Below are positions 46,634-53,966 of a stretch of 64,000 nucleotides of DNA, one piece after another. The DNA is from Actinoplanes sp. M2I2 (GTDB taxonomy: Bacteria; Actinomycetota; Actinomycetes; Mycobacteriales; Micromonosporaceae). The notes below the pieces were generated by a model. It saw only the letters and a list, made by a program, of their open reading frames with translations, ran no database searches and had not been told where the DNA came from. The DNA lies in the NCBI RefSeq assembly GCF_023544445.1, contig NZ_JALPVJ010000033.1:1-64000 (forward strand), read 5' to 3'. The position numbers and the translations under genes are program-made. How positions within the stretch are numbered: position 1 is the stretch's first letter; every line of letters starts with the position of its first letter.

Positions 46634-46646
46634 GCGGTGTTTCCCG

Positions 46647-46652
46647 TACCGT
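46647..46652 (+). promoter_or_regulatory. -10 element (TACCGT) for the integrase gene
   Basis: TACCGT lies seven bases before the integrase ATG, which has no ribosome site. It lies just inside the attachment site on the phage side, so the integrase can be expressed in the integrated state. Read-through from the comEA-comEC operon is also possible. Confidence 0.45.
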
Positions 46653-46659
46653 AGCACCC

Positions 46660-48084
46660 ATGCGCGCAGCCATCTACACACGCGTCTCGCAGGACAAGCG
46701 GGACAAGGCCTCCGTCCAGCAGCAAGAGGACGAGGCGCGCCTGGCCGCCGCCGCCCTCGGCTGGACCGTCGTCGAGGTGTTCAGCGACAACGACATCTCG
46801 GCCAGCCGGCACGCCCGCAAGGAGCGAGAGCACCACACCGCGCTGCTCGCAGCCATCCAGGCGGGCACGGTCGACGTGGTGATCCTGTGGGAGAGCTCGC
46901 GCGGCGACCGGAAGCTGACCACCTGGTCGGCGCTGCTCGACCTCTGCCGCGACCGCGGGGTGAAGATCCACGTCGTCGACCACCGGCGCACCTACGACCT
47001 CACCGTGCCGCGCGACTGGAAGACTCTGGCCGACGAGGGCGTGAACAACGCCTACGCCTCCGAGGAGACCCGCGAGCGGATCCTGCGCGACGTCCGGGCC
47101 AACGCCGTCGCTGGTCGCCCGCACGGGAAGCTGGCCTTCGGCTACACCCGCCGCTACGACGACCGCGGGAACTTCGTCGAGCAGGTCGAGCACCCCGAGC
47201 AGGCCGAGATCGTGCGCGAGTGCGGCCGCCGTGTCGAGGCCGGCGAGAGCCTGTACGGCATCGCCCAGGACCTCAACCGGCGGGAGGTCCCGGCCCCGCG
47301 CGGCGGGAAGTGGCTGCCCCTGCAGATCAAGCGGGTCGTGACCAACCCCCGGTACGTCGGGCAGCGCGTGCACCGCGGCGTCGTCGTCGGCGACGCCGTC
47401 TGGCCGGCCATCCTCGAGGAGAACGTCTACGCCGAGTGCGTGCGCCGGATGAGCGACCCCCGCCGCCACTCGACCCGTGACCTGTCCCTGAAGCACCTGC
47501 TCTCCGGGATCATGGTCGCGCCGTGCGGCGGCCGGACCCGGGTCCTGAAGAACCGCGGCTACTGGTCATACATCTGCCATCAGGACTACTGCGTCAGTGT
47601 GCGGACCACCAAGGTTGAGGAGTTCGTGACCGACCAGGTGATCGAACGCCTCGAGCAGCCCGACGTCATGCGCGGTCTCGCCGCCCGCAGCGACCAGGCG
47701 GTGGCCGGCGCCTCAGGCCAGGCCGACGAGCTGCAGCGCCGCCTGGACGGGTTCGTCGACGCTGCGGCCCGCGGTGAGCTCACCCCGGCCGCGTTGGCCC
47801 GGATCGAGCAGCGGCTGCTCCCGGAGATCGAGGACGCGAAGCGGCTGGCCCAGGTCGCGCCGCTGCCGAAGCTGATCCGTGACGTGGCCGGCCCCGGCGC
47901 CCGCGAGCGGTGGGGCCGGCTGACGATCGGCCAGCGGCGGGAGGTCATCGACAAGGTGGCCGAGATCCGGGTGGCCGCCTCGCGTAAGGGCGTCCGCTTC
48001 AGCTTCCACCGGCTGGCCCCGTCGCGGTGGCGGGGCGACGAGCAGACGTGGGGCGACCACTGGGCCGCGCTGGACCCAAGTTGA
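46660..48084 (+). CDS. int: serine integrase (large serine recombinase)
   Basis: A 474-residue recombinase that integrates the phage by cutting and rejoining att sites through a Ser-DNA bond. The catalytic domain (1-140) has the nucleophile Ser10 in YTRVSQD and conserved arginines in SSRGDRKL. The recombinase domain follows (about 160-270, GKLAFGYTRRYD to TNPRYVGQRV). The zinc-ribbon domain has cysteines in VAPCGG and YICHQDYC, with a coiled-coil region around ASGQADELQRRLDGFVDAA. The ATG at 46660 gives the normal short N-terminus; the longer frame upstream belongs to host DNA. It abuts attL as expected. A recombination directionality factor was not recognised. Confidence 0.95.
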   Translation: MRAAIYTRVSQDKRDKASVQQQEDEARLAAAALGWTVVEVFSDNDISASRHARKEREHHTALLAAIQAGTVDVVILWESSRGDRKLTTWSALLDLCRDRGVKIHVVDHRRTYDLTVPRDWKTLADEGVNNAYASEETRERILRDVRANAVAGRPHGKLAFGYTRRYDDRGNFVEQVEHPEQAEIVRECGRRVEAGESLYGIAQDLNRREVPAPRGGKWLPLQIKRVVTNPRYVGQRVHRGVVVGDAVWPAILEENVYAECVRRMSDPRRHSTRDLSLKHLLSGIMVAPCGGRTRVLKNRGYWSYICHQDYCVSVRTTKVEEFVTDQVIERLEQPDVMRGLAARSDQAVAGASGQADELQRRLDGFVDAAARGELTPAALARIEQRLLPEIEDAKRLAQVAPLPKLIRDVAGPGARERWGRLTIGQRREVIDKVAEIRVAASRKGVRFSFHRLAPSRWRGDEQTWGDHWAALDPS

Positions 48085-48112
48085 TGTTGCGCGTATCCTG
48101 GCTACATCAACT
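48079..48112. promoter_or_regulatory. 9-bp inverted repeat around a -10 element, probable operator
   Basis: AGTTGATGT (48079-48087) and ACATCAACT (48104-48112) form a perfect 9-bp dyad with 16 bases between. The -10 candidate TATCCT (48094-48099) is in the centre. It overlaps the integrase stop codon and precedes the structured region and the regulator gene. It is a good candidate for the binding site of the Cro/C1-type regulator at 48396. Confidence 0.6.
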
Positions 48113-48356
48113 GAACACCGAGTTACTAGGGAACCCCTGGCCGCGACCCGCAACGGGACAAGGCCTGCGGCGAAGCGCGATGCCGAGTCGTTAAGGAACC
48201 CGGGGTGTAGTGGCGAGGGCGCGATGCCCTCAATGCCGAGAAGGTCGAGGCCCGCAACGGGCACAGGGCGACATGCCCCCGACCGGAGCCCAAGCACTGG
48301 TGCCGCAACGGGACCGAGCTGAGTAGACGTCAGACCCGCAAGAGACGGGTCCGTCT
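48106..48356 (+). ncRNA. structured non-coding RNA or long structured leader
   Basis: A 311-base stretch without a gene holds several self-complementary elements. Three hairpins share the top CCG-CAA-CGG: 48140-48171, 48250-48262 and 48299-48315. The second is one arm of a three-way junction closed by GGTCG/CGACC (48243-48284), whose other arm is GGGC-GACAT-GCCC. A further hairpin GAGGGC-GCGAT-GCCCTC is at 48215-48231. The region ends with an 11-bp stem-loop with a three-base bulge (48325-48356), like a terminator without T-run. A -10 element at 48094 could start it. No known RNA family was recognised. Confidence 0.6.
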
Positions 48357-48395
48357 TCCATGCTCGGCGTTCGCGTCTCCAGGGGAGTTCCCGAA

Positions 48396-48722
48396 GTGAC
48401 TCGGACGTTGTCCGGCACCCGTCTGCGCCAACTGCGCCACGCCGCCGGCTACACCGTTGACCAGGCCGCCGAGAAGATCGGCCGCTCCACCCACACCATC
48501 CGCAGCTACGAGTCCGGCCGGGTCAGCCCGCCCGCTCACGTGCTCGGCGAGATCGCAGCCGTCTACGACTGCCAGGTCTCCGACTTCTATGCCGCCGATG
48601 GCAGCCAGGACGCCGACGAGCGTCTCGCTGCCATCAAGGCCGCAGCCCGTAACGCCCCACCGCTCGCGCCCGAAGACCTCGGCGTCATCGTCAGCCTGCT
48701 CGCCGCGGCGGTGGCCCCGTGA
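48396..48722 (+). CDS. Cro/C1-type helix-turn-helix regulator
   Basis: A 108-residue DNA-binding protein. The helix-turn-helix spans about 5-60: LRQLRHAAGYTVDQAAEKIGR contains the first helices, and STHTIRSYESGRVSPPAHVL the recognition and following helices. The rest is a short helical tail. The GTG at 48396 is chosen because AGGGGAG lies eight bases upstream. As the only regulator seen, it is the candidate lysogeny repressor or early switch, although it is small for a full repressor. The next gene overlaps its stop (GTGA). Confidence 0.88.
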   Translation: MTRTLSGTRLRQLRHAAGYTVDQAAEKIGRSTHTIRSYESGRVSPPAHVLGEIAAVYDCQVSDFYAADGSQDADERLAAIKAAARNAPPLAPEDLGVIVSLLAAAVAP

Positions 48723-48895
48723 CCGAAGCCAAGGGAGGTGCCCGGCCTGCCCTTAACAGGCCGGCCACCGAGCGCACCGTAACACCGGCCACCGACAAGA
48801 AGCCGTGGCGTCCGGACCCCCGGCACGTCAAGGCCCTCGACCGGCACATCGCGTACGCCTACGGGCCGGAGAACGTCCGGCGGTGGGCCGCATGA
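48719..48895 (+). CDS. small phage protein, unknown
   Basis: 58 residues, MTEAKGGARPALNRPATERT and on, with a basic, Pro/Thr-rich first half and a second half ending in HIAYAYGPENVRRWAA that may form a helix. It overlaps the stop of the regulator and the start of the ATPase gene (ATGA), so it is almost certainly translated as part of the operon. No family recognised; such small proteins next to regulators can be accessory regulators or directionality factors, which is speculation. Confidence 0.65.
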   Translation: MTEAKGGARPALNRPATERTVTPATDKKPWRPDPRHVKALDRHIAYAYGPENVRRWAA

Positions 48896-50373
48896 CCGAC
48901 AGCTACCCGGCCTGCCCGACGTGCCAGGCCCAGCTCGACCCCGACGGCACATGCTTCGTGTGCGCCCGCGACGAAGCCAGCGTCCTGCTCGACGTGTGGC
49001 CCGACGCCCCACCCGAGATCCACTACGCGCCCGAGCCGGAGCACGCCGACAGCCCCGAGGTCGTCGCGGTGGCCACCCGGCGGCTGCCCGATGAGTTCTG
49101 GGACGCCCGGCCGCTGCACAAGCAGATCCGTCAGGCCGCCTGGGCCACCATGACCCACCCCGACGCCGTGCTGGCCGCCGTGCTGACGCGGGTGGCCGGC
49201 ATGGTCCCGCACGAGGTCAAGTTCGACTCCGGCCGAGGCCCGTCCGGCTCGATGAACCTGTTCGCGTGTCTGCTGGCCGGGTCCGGCATCGGCAAGAGCG
49301 AGGCCTCCCGCGCGGCCAGCGAGCTGGTCAAGGTGCCGCACCCGCTCGGCACCATGGACGGCAAGGCCGACTTCGAGGTGTTCCGCGACGGCGTGGGCGT
49401 CGGCACCGGCGAGGGCCTGGCCGAGGTCTACATGGGCACCAAGGAGCGCGACACCACCCGCGTCCACAAGAGCGGCCCGTTCAAGGGCGACCCGATCACC
49501 GAGAAGGTGCGGGCCCAGGTGCGCCACAACGCCTACTTCTACGTCGACGAGGGCGAGACGCTCACCAAGCTGATGCGTGACCGCCAGGGCGCCATCCTCG
49601 GCGCCACGCTCCGGACCGCATGGGTCGGCGGCACCCTCGGCCAGGCCAACGCCCGCGACGAGACGACCCGCATGGTCCGCTCTGGCGACTACTCCATGGG
49701 GCTGCTCGTCGGTTTCCAGCCCGAGGTCGCCGCGGGTCTGCTGTCCGACGTCGGCCCCGGCACCCCGCAGCGGTTCCTGTGGATCGGCGCGCAGGACACC
49801 GAGATGCCCGAGGGCGACCACGAGTGGCCAGGCCAGGTCGACGTGCCCGCATGGCCGAAGCAGGGCGTGGTGGAGTTCCCGACCGAGGTGCGCCAGGCGT
49901 TGCGCGCCCAGACCCGCCAGAAGCACCTCGGCGAGGTCCAGGTCGACCCGCTCGACTCCCACGAGCCGCTGATGCGGTGCAAGCTCGCCGCACTGCTGTG
50001 CCTGCTGGACGGGCGCATGCACGTCAACCGCGAGGACTGGCACCTGGCCGGCCTGATCTGGGTCACCTCGTGCGCCATCCGCGACTCGCTGCTGCGCTTC
50101 CAGAAGCGCCAGGCCGACGAGGAGGCCGAGCGTCGCCTCGACCAGAAGACCCAGGAGGCTCGCGCGGTCACGGCCGCCGGGATGCAGGCCTCTGCCGCTG
50201 TCGAGCGGGTTGCTGCACGGATCAAGGCCTTCGCCGAGGACGAGGCGCTGACCGTCGGCGCCGCCCGGCGCAAGCTGCCCGGCCGGGACCGTCCGCTGCT
50301 CGATGCGGCTGTCGAGCACGCGGTCAAGCAGCGGTGGCTGGGACTCGACGGCAACGTCCTCACGGCGCTCTGA
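48892..50373 (+). CDS. primase/helicase-like ATPase with zinc finger (DUF3987-like)
   Basis: A 493-residue protein. The N-terminus has a zinc-ribbon CPTCQ/CFVCA (Cys 8, 11, 21, 24). A P-loop GSGIGKS at 130-136 is followed by a Walker B-like YFYVDEGETL and a helical C-terminal region with a winged-helix-like end. The pattern matches the DUF3987 and RepA/DnaB-like ATPases of phages and integrative elements that start or drive replication. It stands directly before the octamer array at 50381, supporting an initiator or helicase role. No primase active site (DxD) is evident. Confidence 0.78.
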   Translation: MTDSYPACPTCQAQLDPDGTCFVCARDEASVLLDVWPDAPPEIHYAPEPEHADSPEVVAVATRRLPDEFWDARPLHKQIRQAAWATMTHPDAVLAAVLTRVAGMVPHEVKFDSGRGPSGSMNLFACLLAGSGIGKSEASRAASELVKVPHPLGTMDGKADFEVFRDGVGVGTGEGLAEVYMGTKERDTTRVHKSGPFKGDPITEKVRAQVRHNAYFYVDEGETLTKLMRDRQGAILGATLRTAWVGGTLGQANARDETTRMVRSGDYSMGLLVGFQPEVAAGLLSDVGPGTPQRFLWIGAQDTEMPEGDHEWPGQVDVPAWPKQGVVEFPTEVRQALRAQTRQKHLGEVQVDPLDSHEPLMRCKLAALLCLLDGRMHVNREDWHLAGLIWVTSCAIRDSLLRFQKRQADEEAERRLDQKTQEARAVTAAGMQASAAVERVAARIKAFAEDEALTVGAARRKLPGRDRPLLDAAVEHAVKQRWLGLDGNVLTAL

Positions 50374-50380
50374 GAGGCGA

Positions 50381-50584
50381 TGTGGACATGTGGACATGTG
50401 GACAAGATGTGGACGGGCGAGAGCGATGACCGACGACAAAAGTTCTACGACGAGTACAACTGACGGTAGCTCTGTGTATAGAAAAGAGGGAAATACCCCC
50501 CTTCACGTGACGCGTGAGTCAGAAGCCGATGTGGACATGTCCACATGTCCACATCCCGGCTCGTGTCCACACGGCATGTCCACA
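50381..50584. repeat. array of nine TGTGGACA/TGTCCACA octamers, candidate replication origin
   Basis: TGTGGACA occurs at 50381, 50389, 50397 (8-base phase), a seven-base match at 50408, and again at 50530; the inverted form TGTCCACA follows at 50538, 50546, 50564 and 50577. The octamer equals eight bases of the actinobacterial DnaA box TTGTCCACA. The two clusters flank a comparatively A/T-rich stretch near 50480-50505. An initiator-like ATPase gene lies just upstream. Part of the array is inside the small gene at 50426-50764. Confidence 0.6.
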
Positions 50585-50764
50585 TCCTTCGAGCCGACCG
50601 ACTGGCGCGCCCGCCTCCAAGCCGCCGTCGCCGAGACCCTCCGCAAACGAGAAGCCAAGCGGGCAGAACGCGCCGAACTCAAACGACGCCGCGACTACGG
50701 GCTAACCCAACGCCACGGCCAGAAGCTCGCACGGGCACGCCGGCCACCAGGCCGAGACCAATGA
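50426..50764 (+). CDS. small phage protein, unknown; terminase small subunit position
   Basis: 112 residues in three parts: a Ser/Thr-rich N-terminus, a segment with CPHPGSCPH encoded by the octamer repeats, and a basic helical C-terminus (RLQAAVAETLRKREAKRAERA). The stop overlaps the HNH gene (ATGA), which supports it as a real gene. It sits where a small terminase would be expected but shows no clear helix-turn-helix. The repeat-encoded part suggests the protein tolerates the DNA function of the array. Confidence 0.6.
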   Translation: MTDDKSSTTSTTDGSSVYRKEGNTPLHVTRESEADVDMSTCPHPGSCPHGMSTSFEPTDWRARLQAAVAETLRKREAKRAERAELKRRRDYGLTQRHGQKLARARRPPGRDQ

Positions 50765-51039
50765 GCAAGGCCTGGGCCGGAGGGTCCACCAGGGCCTGGC
50801 GCACAACCAGGCTGCAGGTCCTCGTACGCGATGGGTATAGGTGCCGGCTCCTGCTATCCCAGGTGTGCACCGGAGTAGCCACCCAGGTCCACCACCTACA
50901 CGGGCGTGGCCGATGCCCAGGGTGCAAGGCAGACCAGCACACCCACCTCGTCGCCTCATGCCAGCCATGCAACGGCAAGGTCGGCGACCCAGGAGCACGA
51001 CGCACAGCACCACAACCGAGGGCAATGACCAAGTGGTGA
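50761..51039 (+). CDS. HNH endonuclease
   Basis: A 92-residue HNH nuclease. The motif is VHHLHGRG with zinc-binding CPGC and CQPCNGKVGDP, and the N-terminal RDGYRCRL. Placed next to the large terminase, such HNH proteins assist genome cutting during DNA packaging in HK97-like phages, which is the likely role. The start overlaps the preceding stop. Confidence 0.92.
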   Translation: MSKAWAGGSTRAWRTTRLQVLVRDGYRCRLLLSQVCTGVATQVHHLHGRGRCPGCKADQHTHLVASCQPCNGKVGDPGARRTAPQPRAMTKW

Positions 51040-51124
51040 GCGCTCTGACCAGGCGATTCTTCCCAACCCAGGGGCCCCGGACATCCACGCCCTAGTGTCC
51101 ATTTTTTGTTTGCGGAGAGTGACC

Positions 51125-52696
51125 ATGACTGCCGTTCTTGCCGAGCCGGTGCTGGGCTCGATCTCGCCTCGTCTGTACACGCCGCCGCTCGTTCAGGGGC
51201 CACCTGGGCAGTGCGGTTGCGGCTGTGCGCTCGGTGAGACGACGTCGTACGGGTTCAAGGTCGAGCGGTTCGCCGCCGAGAAGCTGGGCCGGCCGCTGTG
51301 GCCGTGGCAGCGCTGGCTCGTGATCCATGCCGGCGAGCTCCTCGAGGACGGGACGCCTCGGTTCCGCCGGGTGATCGTCACGGTGGGCCGCCAGAACGGC
51401 AAGACGGAGGCGGTGCTCGCGCTGACGCTCTACTGGCTGTTCGAGGAGAAGAAGCCGAGCATCCTGGGCACGTCGACGCTCACGAAGTACGCCAAGAAGC
51501 CCTGGTTCAGCGCGTTCAAGATGGCCGTGGGCAGCCCTGAGCTCGTGCACGACATGCCGGAGAACCCGCACCGCAAGGCGATCCGTAAGGCGGCCGGTGA
51601 GGAGGAGTGGTGGACAGCCGACGACTGCCACTACTCGGTGGCCGCGAGCAACGCCGAGGGCGGCCGGTCGATGTCGAATCAGCGGGTCATCGCCGACGAG
51701 CTGGCGAAGCAGTACAACATGGAGGCCTACTCGGCCGCCTACTACTCGATGGATGCCTTCGAGGACGCGCAGTACTTCGGGCTGACGACGCCGGACCCGA
51801 AGGGCGTGCTGTGGATGGAGCTGCGCGCGTCGGCGCTGGAGTTCATGGACTCCGGCGAGGGTGACGAGACGCTGGGCCTGTTCGAGTGGTCGGTGCCGGA
51901 GGGTGCTGACCCGGCCGACCCGCAGATGCTGGCCATGGCGAACCCGACGATGGACCGGCCGGGTGGCAAGCGGTCGGCGCGGCTGGTGCGTGAGGCGCGT
52001 GCGGCCCTCGCGAAGGGTGGCGAGCTGCTGCGCACCTTCCGCACGGAGATCATGTGCGAGCTCCTCGAGGACGCCGACGCGGTCATCGACCTCGCCGCGT
52101 GGGTGCGCTGTATCGACCCCGGCGACCTCGAGGCCTACCGCAGCAGCGTGGCGTGGTGCTTCGACGTCGCGCCGAGCATGCAGCACGCGGCCCTCTACGC
52201 CGCGGCGGTGCTGCCCGACGGCCGGGTCCGGATCGACGCCGTGACGGCCTGGGAGGGCCCCGGCTGCGTCGACCAGGCGGCGCGCGAGCTGCCCGCGCTG
52301 GTGGCCCGGGCCAAGCCGCGCGCGTTCGGCTGGTTGCCGTCGGGGCCGGCCGCCGCCGTCGGTGCCCGTCTGGCTGACCGGTCGCAGCCCGGCCGGCGCG
52401 CGGTGTGGCCGCCGCCCGGGGTGGCCGTGGAGGAGATCCGCGGCGAGCTGACGCAGGTCTGCATGGGCTTCTCGGCCCTAGTCGCCGCCGACGGCCTGGC
52501 GCACAGCGCCGATCCGCTGCTCGACGACAACGTGGAGAACGCCGAGAAGGCGTTCCGGGGCGACGCCTGGGTGTTCTCCCGCAAGGGCGCTGGGGACGTC
52601 GACGCGATGTACGCGGCGGCCGGTGCGGCTCATCTGGCGCGGACGCTTCCGGCGCCGGCGGGCAGGGTTCGGCTGGTCGGTCCCCGCGGCTCGTGA
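51125..52696 (+). CDS. terL: terminase large subunit
   Basis: A 523-residue packaging motor. Walker A-type motif VGRQNGKTEA at about 87-96, an acidic Walker B region (SNQRVIADELAKQ) and a nuclease domain with acidic residues, including CFDVAPSMQHAALYAAAV. This is the P-loop variant (RQNGK) common in actinophages. The ATG at 51125 has a GGAGAG site six bases upstream. A small terminase was not identified upstream. The portal gene follows after 37 bases. Confidence 0.93.
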   Translation: MTAVLAEPVLGSISPRLYTPPLVQGPPGQCGCGCALGETTSYGFKVERFAAEKLGRPLWPWQRWLVIHAGELLEDGTPRFRRVIVTVGRQNGKTEAVLALTLYWLFEEKKPSILGTSTLTKYAKKPWFSAFKMAVGSPELVHDMPENPHRKAIRKAAGEEEWWTADDCHYSVAASNAEGGRSMSNQRVIADELAKQYNMEAYSAAYYSMDAFEDAQYFGLTTPDPKGVLWMELRASALEFMDSGEGDETLGLFEWSVPEGADPADPQMLAMANPTMDRPGGKRSARLVREARAALAKGGELLRTFRTEIMCELLEDADAVIDLAAWVRCIDPGDLEAYRSSVAWCFDVAPSMQHAALYAAAVLPDGRVRIDAVTAWEGPGCVDQAARELPALVARAKPRAFGWLPSGPAAAVGARLADRSQPGRRAVWPPPGVAVEEIRGELTQVCMGFSALVAADGLAHSADPLLDDNVENAEKAFRGDAWVFSRKGAGDVDAMYAAAGAAHLARTLPAPAGRVRLVGPRGS

Positions 52697-52733
52697 TTGC
52701 AGACCGTAGGCGTTTCGTATTAGGGGTTGTACC

Positions 52734-53966
52734 ATGCCAGGCATGGCCCTGGTTGATCGCGTGCGCGCGGTCTTCGGCATGTCCCCGCGCCGAGTCGAGT
52801 TCTCAGAGTCGGCCCCGAAGCCGATCGACGACCTGATCCAGGAGATCTACGACAGCATCGGCCGAGTCAGCCGGGCCGATGCCCTGTCGGTGCCTGCGGT
52901 CAAGCGCGGCCGCGACCTCGTCTGCGCGGTGGCCACGCTGCCGCTGGAGACGGTCGACCGGAACCGCCGGATCATCGACGTGCCGTTGCTCGAGCAGCTG
53001 GACGACAACACGACGAACGTCGCCGTCCTGGCGATGGTCATCGAGGACCTGCTGTTCGAGTCGGTGTCGTACCTACTGGTGACGGCCCGCGACGAGGACG
53101 ACTTCCCCGAGAAGGTCCGCCACGTCGACGTGTCGTCGGTGTCGACCAGGCCGCCGACGGGCATGACCGACCACCACCCGCTGCCGTCCGGGATCGACCC
53201 GCGCGAGCTGATCTGGGTCGAGGGCAAGCCGGTCAGCAAGCGGGACGTGAAGAGGTTCGACAGCCCGAACAGCCCGCTGCTGCGCGACGGGAGCCGGGCC
53301 ATCAAGCGCGCGGTGGCCCTCGACAAGGCCGCCGAGCTGTTCGCCGACAACCCGCGGCCGCAGGACTTCTTCACGCCGGCTGATCCGTCGGCCGACCCGG
53401 GTGACGACGAGGAGATCTCGGAGGCGCTGACCCGGTGGTCGTTCTGGCGCCGCAAGCGGGTCACGGGCTACGTCCCGGCGAGCCTGAAGTACAACCAGGT
53501 GCAGCAGCCGACCCCCGTCGACCTCCAGCTGGTGCAGCTGCAGGAGCGGGCGGCCCTGGACATCGCCGTCGCGATCGGCCTGAACCCGAACGACGTCGGT
53601 GTCAACGTCACCACGCGCACCTACGCGAACATCGTCGACGAGCGGCAGAACCGCATCAACGACCTGCTGAGCCCGTACATGGCCGCGATCACGCAGCGCC
53701 TGTCGATGGGCGACATCACCCGCCCGGGCCAGAAGGTCCGCTTCGACCTGGACGACTTCCTCCGGGCCGACCCGAAGACCCGCGCCGAGGTCGCGCAGAT
53801 GCAGATCGCGATGGGCGTCACCGACGCTGCCGAGGTCCGCGAGAACGAGGGCCTGCCGCCCCGCGCCATCCAAGCCCCCGCCGCGGCACCTAGCGCCGCT
53901 CCGCTCGCGCCGCGGCGGGTCACATCCACCCTCGGGGTGCCGGCACGAGAGACCGAGGCCGCCTGA
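52734..53966 (+). CDS. portal protein, HK97 family
   Basis: A 410-residue protein forming the ring through which DNA enters the capsid. Visible family features are VPAVKRGRDLVCAVATLPLE near the N-terminus and DIAVAIGLNPNDVGVNVTTRTYANIVDERQ in the crown/wing region, then QMQIAMGVTDAAEVRENEGLPP. The ATG at 52734 follows an AGGGG site; 52743 is an alternative. It overlaps the next gene by ATGA (TGATG), in the usual portal-protease-capsid order. Confidence 0.92.
   Translation: MPGMALVDRVRAVFGMSPRRVEFSESAPKPIDDLIQEIYDSIGRVSRADALSVPAVKRGRDLVCAVATLPLETVDRNRRIIDVPLLEQLDDNTTNVAVLAMVIEDLLFESVSYLLVTARDEDDFPEKVRHVDVSSVSTRPPTGMTDHHPLPSGIDPRELIWVEGKPVSKRDVKRFDSPNSPLLRDGSRAIKRAVALDKAAELFADNPRPQDFFTPADPSADPGDDEEISEALTRWSFWRRKRVTGYVPASLKYNQVQQPTPVDLQLVQLQERAALDIAVAIGLNPNDVGVNVTTRTYANIVDERQNRINDLLSPYMAAITQRLSMGDITRPGQKVRFDLDDFLRADPKTRAEVAQMQIAMGVTDAAEVRENEGLPPRAIQAPAAAPSAAPLAPRRVTSTLGVPARETEAA

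Noticed and set aside
48719..48895. Reading frame dismissed at first as an intergenic spacer.
   Set aside because: Kept as a gene in the end because both its ends overlap neighbours (GTGA and ATGA) and codon use fits; a non-coding role for this stretch was rejected.
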